Positions 26,402-35,460 of a stretch of DNA of 58,126 bases are shown piece by piece. Source of the stretch: Methylobacterium sp. (lineage in GTDB: Bacteria; Pseudomonadota; Alphaproteobacteria; Rhizobiales; Beijerinckiaceae); contig NZ_JAIETD010000004.1 in NCBI RefSeq assembly GCF_019745455.1, positions 1-58,126 on the forward strand, read 5' to 3'. Each line of letters opens with the position of its first letter. The stretch's first letter is position 1. The position numbers and the translations under genes are program-made. Under the pieces are notes generated by a model. It ran no database searches. It saw only the letters and a program-made list of their open reading frames with translations, and was not told where the DNA came from.

Positions 26402-28531
26402 ATGAACGACATTTCAGACGATACGGCGGGCGGGTCCGACGACGCGCGCGGCACCGACACGACGCCCGTGGCAGACGCCTCCCCCACCGCGACGAAAGCG
26501 GCCGAAGCCTGGGCACCGAATACCGATGCGGGCGTGCCTGGCCCCTCCGACGAGGAGAAGCCGAAGGTGCGCAAGGCCGCAGCTCCGGCTCGCGGCGGTG
26601 ATGCGCCATTGAAGCGCCGCCCTGCTGTGCCGCGGCCGGCCAAGATCGCCGAGACATCCGACGAGCCGACCCCCGAGGGCGACCGCATCGCCAAGGTGAT
26701 CGCCCGCGCCGGTATTGCGTCGCGCCGCGATGTCGAGGCGATGATCGAGCAGGGCCGCGTCAGCCTCAACGGCAAGGTTCTGGCCTCGCCGGCAATCAAT
26801 GTCACTGATGCCGACGTCATCATGGTCGATGGCGAGCCGCTTCCGATCCGCGAGCGCACCCGCCTCTGGATCTTCCACAAGCCACGCGGCCTCGTCACCA
26901 CTGCCCGCGACCCTGAGGGCCGCCAGACGGTGTTCGAGTCGCTGCCCGAGGATCTGCCCCGGGTCGTGGCGATCGGCCGGCTCGACATCAATACCGAGGG
27001 CCTCCTGCTCCTCACCAACGATGGCGGCCTCGCCAAGGTGATCGCGCATCCCGATACCGGCTGGCTGCGGCGCTACCGCGTCCGTGCCCATGGCGATACC
27101 AGCCAGGCGGAGCTCGACAAATTGCGCAAGGGCGTCACCATCGACGGAATGGATTACGGCCCCGTCGATGCGGTGCTCGACCGCGCGTCGGGCGACAACC
27201 TCTGGCTGACGCTCGGCCTGCGCGAGGGCAAGAACCGGGAGGTCAAGCGAATCCTCGAACATCTCGGCCTCGCGGTGAACCGGCTGATCCGGCTTTCGTT
27301 CGGCCCATTCCAGCTCGGCGACCTCGAAGTCGGCCTCGTCGAGGAGATCAAGACCAAGGTCTTGAAGGAACAGCTCGGCCCGGCTCTTTCCGAACAGGCC
27401 GGCGTCGATTTCGCGAGCCCGGTCCGCGAGCCGATCGCCCCGTTCGGCTCCCCGAAGCAACAGGCCAAACAGCCGGCCCGATCGGCTTCCGCCGCACGAG
27501 GCGCCGAGCGCGAGCGCGGCGACGAGGCGCCGCGCGGTGCCCGCGGCGGCTCGGATCGCGGACCGCCGCGAGGTGGCGACCGCCAAATGCGACCGGCGAC
27601 GCCGGCACGGGTGCCGACCGGCGGTTCCTCCGCGGGGCCGCGCCGTTCGGTCTGGCGGGCCGAGGATGAGGCCCCGGCCGATGACGGCCCGCGTAAGGTC
27701 CGGATTCCACGCCGCGGCGCTGACCCCAAGGCCGAGCGCGAGGTCGCGGCAGCCCGGGACCGCGAGCGCGTCGGCGCCATCAAGACCGGCGTGCGCCGGG
27801 TGCTGGTCGAGCGCCTGAAGGCGACGCCGCAGGAGCCCGCGCCCGAGCCGCATCGGCGCGATCGCGGCGCCCGCCGCAGCGAAGGACAGGCGGACACGCG
27901 CCCTGCTCGCCGCGTCGAGGCTGCCGAGCCCGCCCGCGCCCCCCGTTCCCCCTCGCCGAGGCCGCCGGCCCGGCGCGACGACCGTGACGAACGCCCCGCT
28001 CGTCGCGCGGAGGGCGAGGCTCGCCCGCCCCGCGGCAATACCGAGAGCCGCCCTCCCCGTCGCGAGGGCGCGGCTCCCCGTCCCTTCCGCCGCGAGGCGA
28101 GTTCCGAGCGAGCGAGTTCCGATGGCGCGCGTCCGGATCGCGGCGACCGCGGTGCCGCGCCTTTCGGCGATCGTTCGCGCGGGCGCGGCAATGGCGGCGA
28201 AGGCGGCAATCCACGCGAGCGCGGAGAGAAGCCGGGCGGCTTCCGTGGCGAACGCCCGGGCGGCGAGCGCGGCGGCTTCAAGGCGGGCGGCAAGCCGGGA
28301 GGCTTCAAGGCTTCAGGAGCCGGCGGTGAGCGGTCGGGGCCGGAGCGCGGCGGCTTCAAGGGCGGCGCCAAGCCTGGGGGCTTCAAGGCCGGCGGCAGAC
28401 CTGGCGGGTCGAGGCCGGGCGGCGCGAAGCCCGGAGGGTTCGGCGCCAAGCCGGGCGGCCGGCCCGGCGGTGGTGGGCGACCTGGCGGCGGGGCTGGCGG
28501 CGGCCGTCCGCCGCGCGGCGGTGCCCGGTGA
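26402..28531 (+). CDS. RluB/RsuA-type pseudouridine synthase with long Arg/Gly-rich tail
   Basis: 709 residues; typical RluB is about 250-300. Layout: a polar N-terminal stretch (1-92), an S4 RNA-binding domain (94-150, IAKVIARAGIASRRDVEAMI), then the synthase domain (152-335) with catalytic Asp195 in GRLDINTEG and LREGKNREVKRILEHLG. A disordered basic tail of some 365 residues, rich in Arg, Gly and Pro, ends in repeated GGFK and PGG units. The enzyme modifies 23S rRNA uridine in helix 80-90 regions (family knowledge). The stop overlaps the GTG of rsmD (GTGA), coupling two rRNA-modifying enzymes. Confidence 0.93.
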   Translation: MNDISDDTAGGSDDARGTDTTPVADASPTATKAAEAWAPNTDAGVPGPSDEEKPKVRKAAAPARGGDAPLKRRPAVPRPAKIAETSDEPTPEGDRIAKVIARAGIASRRDVEAMIEQGRVSLNGKVLASPAINVTDADVIMVDGEPLPIRERTRLWIFHKPRGLVTTARDPEGRQTVFESLPEDLPRVVAIGRLDINTEGLLLLTNDGGLAKVIAHPDTGWLRRYRVRAHGDTSQAELDKLRKGVTIDGMDYGPVDAVLDRASGDNLWLTLGLREGKNREVKRILEHLGLAVNRLIRLSFGPFQLGDLEVGLVEEIKTKVLKEQLGPALSEQAGVDFASPVREPIAPFGSPKQQAKQPARSASAARGAERERGDEAPRGARGGSDRGPPRGGDRQMRPATPARVPTGGSSAGPRRSVWRAEDEAPADDGPRKVRIPRRGADPKAEREVAAARDRERVGAIKTGVRRVLVERLKATPQEPAPEPHRRDRGARRSEGQADTRPARRVEAAEPARAPRSPSPRPPARRDDRDERPARRAEGEARPPRGNTESRPPRREGAAPRPFRREASSERASSDGARPDRGDRGAAPFGDRSRGRGNGGEGGNPRERGEKPGGFRGERPGGERGGFKAGGKPGGFKASGAGGERSGPERGGFKGGAKPGGFKAGGRPGGSRPGGAKPGGFGAKPGGRPGGGGRPGGGAGGGRPPRGGAR
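28200..28528 (+). repeat. Low-complexity GGFK/PGG coding repeats
   Basis: The last ~110 codons of the pseudouridine synthase gene consist of imperfect repeats around GGCGGCTTCAAG and CCGGGCGG, coding for GGFK, KPGG and RPGG units. Repeats of this kind vary in number between strains by slippage. The encoded RGG-like tail would bind RNA non-specifically. Confidence 0.75.
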
Positions 28532-29085
28532 GGATCGTCGGCGGCGCCCATCGGGGGCGCCGGCTCGCGACGCCGAAGTCGGACGCCATCCGCCCGACTT
28601 CGGATCGCCTGCGCGAAGCCGTCTTCAATGTGCTCGTCCACGCCTATGACGATCCCCTACCCGGCGCGCGGGTGCTCGATCTCTTCGCCGGCACTGGCGC
28701 CCTGAGCTTCGAGGCACTCTCGCGCGGGGCCGCTTATGCGCTTCTCGTCGACGAGGGCGCCGAGGCGCGTGGACTCATCCGCGACAACATCGAGGCCTTC
28801 GGGGCCGAGGGCGTGACGCGCCTGTTCCGGCGCGATGCGACCAAGCTCGGACCGGTCGGGACCAGCGGCACCTTCTCGGTCGTCTTCTGCGATCCGCCCT
28901 ACAACCGCGATCTCGCCCCGCTGGCGCTCCGCTCGGCGGCGGAGGGCGGCTGGCTCGCACCGGGTGCCCTCGCGATCATCGAGGAGGCGGCCATTGTTAA
29001 TGTAGCTCTGCCGGAAGGCTTCACCGAGCTGGAGCGACGGGTCTACGGCGACACGGCCATCGCCTTCGCGCGTTTCCGGGCCTGA
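28528..29085 (+). CDS. rsmD: 16S rRNA (guanine966-N2)-methyltransferase
   Basis: Methylates G966 of 16S rRNA in the 30S subunit. 185 residues starting at the GTG that overlaps the preceding stop. Motifs: MRIVGGAHRGRRL, RPTSDRLREAVFN, SAM loop LDLFAGTGALSFEALSRGA, catalytic CDPPY and a final strand. All are standard for RsmD. Its stop codon lies within a short direct repeat (29081-29109). Confidence 0.96.
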   Translation: MRIVGGAHRGRRLATPKSDAIRPTSDRLREAVFNVLVHAYDDPLPGARVLDLFAGTGALSFEALSRGAAYALLVDEGAEARGLIRDNIEAFGAEGVTRLFRRDATKLGPVGTSGTFSVVFCDPPYNRDLAPLALRSAAEGGWLAPGALAIIEEAAIVNVALPEGFTELERRVYGDTAIAFARFRA

Positions 29086-29109
29086 TCCAAGTAGACACCT
29101 GATCCAAGT
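29081..29109 (+). repeat. Short direct repeat at the rsmD stop
   Basis: CCTGATCCAAGT occurs at 29081-29092 and again at 29098-29109, a 17-base period. The first copy contains the rsmD stop codon. Probably a replication-slippage duplication with no visible function. Confidence 0.6.
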
Positions 29110-29156
29110 CGACGCGCCGCATCGGAGCTTGGCGGGTCCCGCCGGCGTTGCCGGAG

Positions 29157-30284
29157 ATGGAACTCCTCGAAATCCCGGATCGCGTCGAGGTGACCGCCCG
29201 TGAACCCTCGCTCCTGCGGAGCGGGCGGGAAAGGCTATGGCGTCCGCGCAGGGTCCTCGTGACGCCGGCGGCGCTCGACCATGCCCATGGACGCGCCATG
29301 GCTGCCAGGGCCGCAGCCCTCGGCCTACCCGTCGAGTACCTCAAGGCGAACCGGCTCACCGGCCTTGGCGGCGACGATCCCCGACGCGCCTACATCCAGG
29401 CCAAGAACACCCTGGCGATCGTGGTCGCGCCGCCCACCAAGCTGAAGCTCCAGCCGATCCCGCCGAGCGCCGATTGGCGCTTCGACCTCGCCGAGGGATG
29501 CCCGGCCCATTGCCAATACTGCTACCTCGCCGGCTCGCTCTCGGGGCCGCCGGTGACGCGCGCCTACGCCAATCTAGGCGACATCCTCGGCAATCTGGCG
29601 GCCTATCTCGGCCGGGGCGCCGTCACCTCGCGGCAGGAGGCACGGGCCGCCGAAGGTACCACCTTCGAAGCCTCCTGCTACACCGATCCCCTCGGCATCG
29701 AGCACCTGACGGGGTCGCTGAGCGCAGCGATCCGGCATTTCGGCGCCTGGGACGCCCCCGTGCAGCTGCGCGCCACGACGAAGTTCGCCGCCGTCTCGGG
29801 GCTCCTCGACCTGCCGCATAACCGGAAGACCCGCCTGCGTTTCTCGGTCAATCCCGAGTCGGCCGCTCGCTTCGAGGGCGGGACGGCGTCCTTGCGGCAG
29901 CGGCTCGAGGCGATGGGAGCGATGGCGCGCGCGGGTTATCCCGTCGGCCTCACCATCGCGCCGATCATGCCGCTGCCCGATTGGCGAGAAGCCTATGGGG
30001 CGCTGATCCGCGGGGCCGCGCAGGCCCTCGCAGGCGTTCCCGACCTCGACTTGACGGCGGAGCTCATCACCCACCGGTTCACGCCGACCTCGAAGGAGGT
30101 GCTCGAAGGCTGGTATCCTGGCTCGGACCTGCCGATGAGCGAGGCCGAGCGGACCCGGAAGCTGACGAAATTCGGCTCGGTGAAATATGTCTTCCCGCGC
30201 GAGCAGATGCAGGAGATGCGCGAGGCGATCACCGGCATGCTCGCTCGCGATCTTCCTGCCGCGCGCATCCTCTACTGGACCTAA
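29157..30284 (+). CDS. Spore photoproduct lyase-family radical SAM protein
   Basis: 375 residues from the ATG at 29157 (a TTG at 29148 is the alternative). The radical SAM 4Fe-4S motif is CPAHCQYC (Cys115, 119, 122 in this numbering). Some 50 residues later, FEASCYTDPLGIEHLTG contains a lone Cys at the place where spore photoproduct lyase carries its hydrogen-donating cysteine. The family splits 5-thyminyl-5,6-dihydrothymine back to thymines. Here there are no spores, so the substrate is probably a UV thymine adduct in vegetative DNA (inference). It is convergent with uvsE, leaving nine bases between stops. Confidence 0.87.
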   Translation: MELLEIPDRVEVTAREPSLLRSGRERLWRPRRVLVTPAALDHAHGRAMAARAAALGLPVEYLKANRLTGLGGDDPRRAYIQAKNTLAIVVAPPTKLKLQPIPPSADWRFDLAEGCPAHCQYCYLAGSLSGPPVTRAYANLGDILGNLAAYLGRGAVTSRQEARAAEGTTFEASCYTDPLGIEHLTGSLSAAIRHFGAWDAPVQLRATTKFAAVSGLLDLPHNRKTRLRFSVNPESAARFEGGTASLRQRLEAMGAMARAGYPVGLTIAPIMPLPDWREAYGALIRGAAQALAGVPDLDLTAELITHRFTPTSKEVLEGWYPGSDLPMSEAERTRKLTKFGSVKYVFPREQMQEMREAITGMLARDLPAARILYWT

Positions 30285-30293
30285 GGCGGTCCT

Positions 30294-31418
30294 TCACGCC
30301 GCAACGCTCGTCCCGCCCCGCGCCAGGATCGTTTCCACCTCCCGCGCGATGCCGGCCGAGGCGAGGTTCTTCGACTTCGCCTCGATCTCGAAATCGGCCC
30401 AGTTCATGTGGCGCGCCACGAGTGCGTTCACGGCACGGTTCCACATCATGTCGGAATGGGCGGCAAGATCGCGCCAGCCATGACCGGACGAGGTCAGCAC
30501 CGCGAAATCCGGCGCTGTTTCCCTGTCGTGGGCCTCAAGGACGGTTTCGCGCGAGACGCTGATATGGGCGACCGGGCGCACGCCGCGCCAGGATTCCCGC
30601 ACCCGCGCCACCCGCGGATCGTCCGGCTCGATGTACTCGCCGCCGCTCTGGACCCAGTGGTGGTGAAGGTCGAGGACCACTGGAACGTGGTCGGCGAGTT
30701 CCAGCACCGTATCGAGACCGAAGACGTTCTCGTCGTTCTCGACGGTGATGAGGTTGCGCGCCGTCTCCGACAATCTGGCGAGGTTGGCGGCGAAGCCCAC
30801 GGTGCCGGGCTCGCGGGCCCCGACATGGATGTTGATGTGGGCGCCGTGCGGGTGCCAGCCATCGCCGTAGCCGAGCATGGCCATCAGTTCGGCGTGGTAC
30901 TCGAACTCCTCGATGCCGTTCTGCTCGGCCCGCGGGTTCTGCGAGGCGACGACGCAGAACGGCCCCGGATGCAGGCTGAGGCGCACGCCGCCCTCACGGG
31001 CAATCGCGCCGATCCGGGCCAGGCCGTCCTCGACGAGGCGGCGCAGCACCGGTTCGGCATAGATCGGCGCCGCAATCGGATGGGTGTAGCCGGGCAGGAC
31101 GTTGCTCGCCATCCGCAGAAGCCGCTCGATCGGCGGCCGGGCGGCGACCCACAAGATCTGTCGTTCGAGAGCCGCGAGATTGTGTCGGACAATGCCCTCG
31201 ATCTTGGCGTGGCGTGCGATGGGATCCAGCCCGGCGAGGTGAGCCATGGTCGCGTGGGTCAGGTTCATCGCCAGCGTCGCCTCGCGAGCGGCCTTGAGGG
31301 TCTTGAAGGGCTCCTCCGGCTCTTCGAGGATGAACTTGCAGCAGAAGCCAAGGCGGGGCGTGTCAGGATTCATGAGGCGATAACGCGTGGCACCGGCTTC
31401 AGGTGCGCCGCTGCTCAC
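30294..31418 (-). CDS. uvsE: UV damage endonuclease (UVDE)
   Basis: 374 residues. It nicks DNA 5' of cyclobutane dimers and 6-4 photoproducts in a metal-dependent TIM barrel. Motifs: RLGFCCKFI at the start, THPIAAPIYAEP, RLSLHPGPFCVV, GAHINIHVG, ITVENDENVFG, PVVLDLHHHWVQSGGE and AHISVSRE, which supply the His/Glu/Asp ligands of the three-metal centre. The GTG at 31418 overlaps the mutL stop (GTGA). The ATG at 31373 is closer to known N-termini. Coupling to mutL and the neighbouring SPL-family gene place it in a DNA-repair group. Confidence 0.93.
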   Translation of the reverse strand: MSSGAPEAGATRYRLMNPDTPRLGFCCKFILEEPEEPFKTLKAAREATLAMNLTHATMAHLAGLDPIARHAKIEGIVRHNLAALERQILWVAARPPIERLLRMASNVLPGYTHPIAAPIYAEPVLRRLVEDGLARIGAIAREGGVRLSLHPGPFCVVASQNPRAEQNGIEEFEYHAELMAMLGYGDGWHPHGAHINIHVGAREPGTVGFAANLARLSETARNLITVENDENVFGLDTVLELADHVPVVLDLHHHWVQSGGEYIEPDDPRVARVRESWRGVRPVAHISVSRETVLEAHDRETAPDFAVLTSSGHGWRDLAAHSDMMWNRAVNALVARHMNWADFEIEAKSKNLASAGIAREVETILARGGTSVAA

Positions 31419-33316
31419 CGGCGCCCGAACAATCGCTCGATATCGCTGAGCTTCAATTCGACGAAGGTCGGCCGACCGTGGTTGCAGGAGCCCGAGAGGG
31501 GCGTCGCCTCCATCTCGCGCAAGATGGCGTTCATCTCCTCGGGCTTCAGCCGCCGTCCGGCGCGGACCGAGCCGTGGCAGCTCATCCGCGACAGGATCGC
31601 GTCGAGGCGCCGGCCGAGCGGGCCGCCCTCGCTGCCGTCGGAACTGCCCTCCTCGAGACCCGACTCGCCGAGTCCGTCGAGGATGTCGATGACGAGGTCG
31701 CGGATCGCGGCGCCGGAGAGGATCGAGGGGATTTCGCGCACCAGGATCGCGCCGGGACCGAAGGCCTCGATCGACAGGCCGAGCCGGTCGAGATCCGGCG
31801 CGGCATCGATCAGGCGCTCGGCATCGGAGGGCGCCATCTCGACGACCTCCGGAATCAGCAGCCCCTGCCGGGCGATGCCGCCGGCAGCGCGCTCACGCTT
31901 CAGCCGCTCGTAGACGAGGCGCTCGTGGGCCGCGTGCTGATCGACGATGACGAGGCCGTCGGCGGTCTGGGCGAGAATGTAGGTCTCGTGGATCTGGGCA
32001 CGGGCGGCGCCGAGCGGCGCGTCGATGGCCTCCCTCGCCTCCTCGCCGTCACGGTCCTGGCGGAGGTCAGCGGCCGGCGGCGCTTCGTCGTGCTGGAACA
32101 GCGATTGCGCGCTCTCGCCAAAGCCGCCCGGCCGGGGGTGGGAGGCGTAGCCCGGCGGGGCCGCGAAGGACGGCATCCCCTGGGGCATCGGGCTGCCGCG
32201 GCGGCTCAGGGCGCCGGCTCCGGAATGCGCGCTCATCGCCGGGCGCGCCATCGGCCGCAGGGCCTCCAGCGTCCGCATCGCCCCCGTCGTGGCCGAGCGG
32301 GCGCCGGCCTGGCGCAGCGTCTCGTGGATGGCGCTGACGATGAGGGCGCGCACGTGGCCGGGCTCGCGGAACCGTACTTCTGTCTTCGCGGGATGGACGT
32401 TGACGTCGACGAGGCCGGGATCGCAGGCGATGGCAAGCGCCAGGACCGGGTGGCGGTCGGAGCTCATCGTATCGGCATAGGCGCCCCGGACGGCGCCGAG
32501 CAGCAGCCGGTCGCGAACCGGGCGGCCGTTGACGGTGAAATGGATGTGGGTCGCCGCGCCCCGGTGGAAGGTCGGCAGCCCGATATGGCCGTCCAGCGAG
32601 AAACCCTCGCGCCCCATCGACAGCGGCACGGAATTGGCGCCGAAATCGGCTCCCAGAACCGCCGTCAGCCGGCGAAGGGTTGCGGCCGGGCCCGGCTCCG
32701 GTTCCGCTGGGAAGATCAGCGGACTGCCGTTCTCCGAGCGCAGCGTGAATCGTATGCCGGGCTGCGCCACGGCGAGGCGGCGCAGGATGTCGGCGATGGC
32801 GCCCGCCTCGGCTCGGTCGGATTTGAGGAACTTGAGCCGGGCTGGGGTCGCCGAGAACAGGTCGGTGACCTCGATCCGGGTGCCGCGCGCCGCCGAGGCC
32901 GGCCTGACCGTTCCTTTGACTCCGGCCTCGACGACGAGGCTCGATCCGGTCTCCGCATCGCCCGTTCGCGAGGTGATGGCGAGGCGGGCCACCGCGCCGA
33001 TCGAGGGGAGTGCCTCGCCGCGAAAACCGAGGAAGTCGATCCGGGTCAGGTCGCCGCCGTGGAGCTTCGAGGTGGCGTGTCGCTCGACGGCAAGAGCGAG
33101 GTCTTCGGGGTCCATGCCGGCACCGTCGTCCACGACCCGGATCAGCCGGCGCCCGCCTGCCTCGATCGCCACCTCGATGCAGCGGGCTCCCGCGTCGATA
33201 GCGTTCTCGACGAGTTCTTTCACGGCCGAGGCGGGCCGCTCGACGACTTCGCCCGCGGCGATGCGGTCGACGAGGATCGGGTCGAGGCGGCGCACGGGGC
33301 GGAGGGAGGCAAGCAT
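31415..33316 (-). CDS. mutL: DNA mismatch repair protein MutL
   Basis: 633 residues from the ATG at 33316 (a GTG lies one codon before). The GHKL ATPase domain has VKELVENAIDAGA, DDGAGM, RHATSK and GFRGEALPSI; the transducer domain follows. The C-terminal domain contains DQHAAHERLVYE, the metal-binding motif of MutL endonucleases. This protein should therefore nick DNA itself and does not need MutH, as usual outside gammaproteobacteria. The variable linker (about 340-430) is Pro/Gly rich. It is translationally coupled to uvsE. Confidence 0.96.
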   Translation of the reverse strand: MLASLRPVRRLDPILVDRIAAGEVVERPASAVKELVENAIDAGARCIEVAIEAGGRRLIRVVDDGAGMDPEDLALAVERHATSKLHGGDLTRIDFLGFRGEALPSIGAVARLAITSRTGDAETGSSLVVEAGVKGTVRPASAARGTRIEVTDLFSATPARLKFLKSDRAEAGAIADILRRLAVAQPGIRFTLRSENGSPLIFPAEPEPGPAATLRRLTAVLGADFGANSVPLSMGREGFSLDGHIGLPTFHRGAATHIHFTVNGRPVRDRLLLGAVRGAYADTMSSDRHPVLALAIACDPGLVDVNVHPAKTEVRFREPGHVRALIVSAIHETLRQAGARSATTGAMRTLEALRPMARPAMSAHSGAGALSRRGSPMPQGMPSFAAPPGYASHPRPGGFGESAQSLFQHDEAPPAADLRQDRDGEEAREAIDAPLGAARAQIHETYILAQTADGLVIVDQHAAHERLVYERLKRERAAGGIARQGLLIPEVVEMAPSDAERLIDAAPDLDRLGLSIEAFGPGAILVREIPSILSGAAIRDLVIDILDGLGESGLEEGSSDGSEGGPLGRRLDAILSRMSCHGSVRAGRRLKPEEMNAILREMEATPLSGSCNHGRPTFVELKLSDIERLFGRR

Positions 33317-33376
33317 CACCGGTTCAGCATAGGCGAGGTGGGCGCCGGCCGAAACCGAGCGAATCCTCGGACAGCC

Positions 33377-34195
33377 CTATCCGAACGGGAAAGCGAGGCC
33401 GGCGCGAGCCTGAAGTATCGCCAAAATGGACAGCCCTGCCCAGAAAAGGGCAGTTCCCACGACGAGGCTGCGCTGAAACGAAAACCGCAAAGCCTCGATG
33501 GCGAGGGCCGCGAGCGGCAGGACCTGCTCGGCATGCATCCCCAGGAAATGCCCGATCCTGAGGTCGCCACCTCCGAGATTCCATCCGAAGACCGGGAGAC
33601 GCGGGCCGACGGGCCCGATCACCGTTCCGTGGTTCAGGCTTATCAGGATGCCGCCTGCGCCGCCGAACACAATGGTGATGCACAATCCCAGCACCAGAGC
33701 GAGGCGCAAAGCCGGCGGAAGGCCGGTCACCGGGTTGCCCGCGATCTCGATCGCCAGCGGGATCTTGCTCGCCAGCAGCGTCAGCGCGCCGACGCCCATC
33801 AACGCGTAGAGCAGGCCGTGGATCGGATCGCCGACATTGAAATGCGAGGCCTGACCCTGCCCCGCCTGCAGCGTGATGTAACCGAGCTCGAAACTCCCGG
33901 CGGCGACCAGCATCAGGGTCGCGACCCTCAAGGGGCGTGCCATCCTGCGCTCGGGCCGGACGTAGCCGATGAACCAGGCCGAGGTCAGGGCGAACAATCC
34001 GAACGACAGGAAGAACTTGGTCGGCTTGAGCCAGACGGGTGCGCCGCCGAACTGCCGAGCATCGACCAGGGGCAGGCAGAGGGTGACCGCACCCGCGAGC
34101 AGGCAGGCAATCCCGAAGGACGTTAGCGTCGGAGACCGTCGCCTCAGTTCGGCAACGAAACCGGTGCCCGGGGTGAGGACGAGCTCGGTGCTCAC
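33377..34195 (-). CDS. Uncharacterised polytopic membrane protein
   Basis: 272 residues from the GTG at 34195, which overlaps the stop of the upstream DUF4281-type gene (GTGA). About seven membrane helices. Several histidines lie at helix ends: SHFNVGDPIHGLLY, SLNHGTVIG and RIGHFLGMHAEQ. The last motif resembles a metal or heme ligand arrangement, but no family function is known to me. It forms a two-gene unit with the DUF4281-like protein, divergent from a TetR regulator that probably controls both. Confidence 0.75.
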   Translation of the reverse strand: MSTELVLTPGTGFVAELRRRSPTLTSFGIACLLAGAVTLCLPLVDARQFGGAPVWLKPTKFFLSFGLFALTSAWFIGYVRPERRMARPLRVATLMLVAAGSFELGYITLQAGQGQASHFNVGDPIHGLLYALMGVGALTLLASKIPLAIEIAGNPVTGLPPALRLALVLGLCITIVFGGAGGILISLNHGTVIGPVGPRLPVFGWNLGGGDLRIGHFLGMHAEQVLPLAALAIEALRFSFQRSLVVGTALFWAGLSILAILQARAGLAFPFG

Positions 34196-34638
34196 GTGAG
34201 TGCCTCGCGGTTGAGTCTCCCGGTGCTCAGCCCGACGATGAGCGCGAGGAGCAACCCCGCAGGCCCGACGAGAAAGGTCAGGGCGAGGCAGGGCAGGATG
34301 AGGAAGGGCGGCACGCCCGCCGCCAAGAATTTGCGAGCGATCCAGGTGCCGACGAAGAGATCGAAGGCGAGGTAATGGATCCATCCCGCGGTCAGGGCGT
34401 GGTCGTTCGCGAAGAGGGTGCGGACCTCCTCGATCGAGCCGAACCCTCCTCCTCCCGAGCCGAGACCGGCCGCCAGCGCGCCACAATAGGCCAGAGCGAA
34501 CAATCCCGGCAGGACGAGCCCAGTGAGCGGAAAGGTCCATGGCCGCATGCGTGGCACGAAGAGCGACAGGGCGAGGACGAGCCAGGCCGCGAGCGCGATC
34601 GCATTGCATGCGGAGAACAAGGCGGGGGCTGAGACCAT
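34192..34638 (-). CDS. ABA4-like (DUF4281) membrane protein
   Basis: 148 residues with four membrane helices and the family signature NDHALTAGWIHYLAFDLFVGTWIARK. This is the ABA4-like domain, named after a plant plastid protein needed for neoxanthin. The bacterial role is unknown. The ATG at 34638 lies 38 bases from the divergent TetR ATG. Translation appears coupled to the next membrane protein by a GTGA overlap. A link to carotenoid or other lipid modification is only suggested by the plant member. Confidence 0.8.
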   Translation of the reverse strand: MVSAPALFSACNAIALAAWLVLALSLFVPRMRPWTFPLTGLVLPGLFALAYCGALAAGLGSGGGGFGSIEEVRTLFANDHALTAGWIHYLAFDLFVGTWIARKFLAAGVPPFLILPCLALTFLVGPAGLLLALIVGLSTGRLNREALT

Positions 34639-34676
34639 GGCTTGCTCGGCTCCATCTTTACACCGTATAGATCGTT
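34639..34676. promoter_or_regulatory. Divergent regulatory region, TetR / DUF4281 pair
   Basis: Only 38 bases separate two divergent start codons, so the operator of the TetR protein must lie here or in the first codons. AGATC (34669-34673) and GATCT (34686-34690) form a weak 5-base inverted repeat across the tetR start. No longer palindrome is seen. Confidence 0.35.
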
Positions 34677-35291
34677 ATGAATAGTGATCTTGACAGTGTC
34701 AAGACGGCTCAGACCTATCACCACGGCGATCTTCGCTCGGCGCTGGTGGAGGCTGCCACGGCGACGTTGCGGGAGCGCGGCATCGACGGATTCTCGTTGC
34801 GCGAGACGGCCCGGCGGGCTGGGGTCTCCGCGGCCGCACCCCAGCACCATTTCGGGGATGCGCGCGGGCTGCTGACGGCGGTGGCCACCGAGGGGTTCCG
34901 GCTGCTCGGCGACGCCTTGGCCGAGGCCGATGAACGGTCCACGAGCCGCGACGGCCGCATCCGCAGCCAAGGTGCAGTCTATTTGAACTTCGCGCTCAAG
35001 CACCCCGGCGAGTTCGATACGATGTGGCGCTGCGCCCGCATCGACCCGACGGACGCATCCTACAGGGCCGCGTCCGAGCGCGCCTTCGGCCTCCTCGCCG
35101 CCGCGGTGGCGGATCGACCGTACTCTCCGCACGTGGCGAGCAGCGGGCCGGACCCGAGGGCGGTGGCCTGCTGGTCTCTCGTCCACGGTCTCGCCCGCCT
35201 CGCCCTCGACGGCGTGTTCGGTCCACCGGATGCCGCCGCGGCCGCGATCGACCGGATGCTAGATCCGGTCATGGATTGCCTCGTCGTGTGA
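34677..35291 (+). CDS. TetR/AcrR family transcriptional regulator
   Basis: 204 residues. The N-terminal helix-turn-helix (about 14-60) reads YHHGDLRSALVEAATATLRERG followed by SLRETARRAGVSAAAPQHHFGD, the TetR signature with WHG-type C-terminal ligand domain (SLVHGLARLALDG). It should repress its own gene and the divergent membrane-protein pair, with release by a small hydrophobic ligand (family knowledge; target inferred from arrangement). Confidence 0.92.
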   Translation: MNSDLDSVKTAQTYHHGDLRSALVEAATATLRERGIDGFSLRETARRAGVSAAAPQHHFGDARGLLTAVATEGFRLLGDALAEADERSTSRDGRIRSQGAVYLNFALKHPGEFDTMWRCARIDPTDASYRAASERAFGLLAAAVADRPYSPHVASSGPDPRAVACWSLVHGLARLALDGVFGPPDAAAAAIDRMLDPVMDCLVV

Positions 35292-35460
35292 GCGGCCGGG
35301 CCTGCCCGTTGACGGGCCATTAACCGTCCTCGTTGTAGCTCGATTAACCATGATCCAGCGGTGTCCGGCAGCGGGCATCCGGGGTCCCGAGCCGCCGGGC
35401 GTCACGCCCTGCAATCGCACAACCGCGACGGGTGCCGGTCCGTGGGACCAGCAACCTTGC

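Noticed and set aside
31403..34126. A 907-codon plus-strand open frame opposite mutL and the membrane gene
   Set aside because: It is a shadow of MutL codon usage. No ribosome binding site and no domain; MutL is unmistakable on the minus strand.
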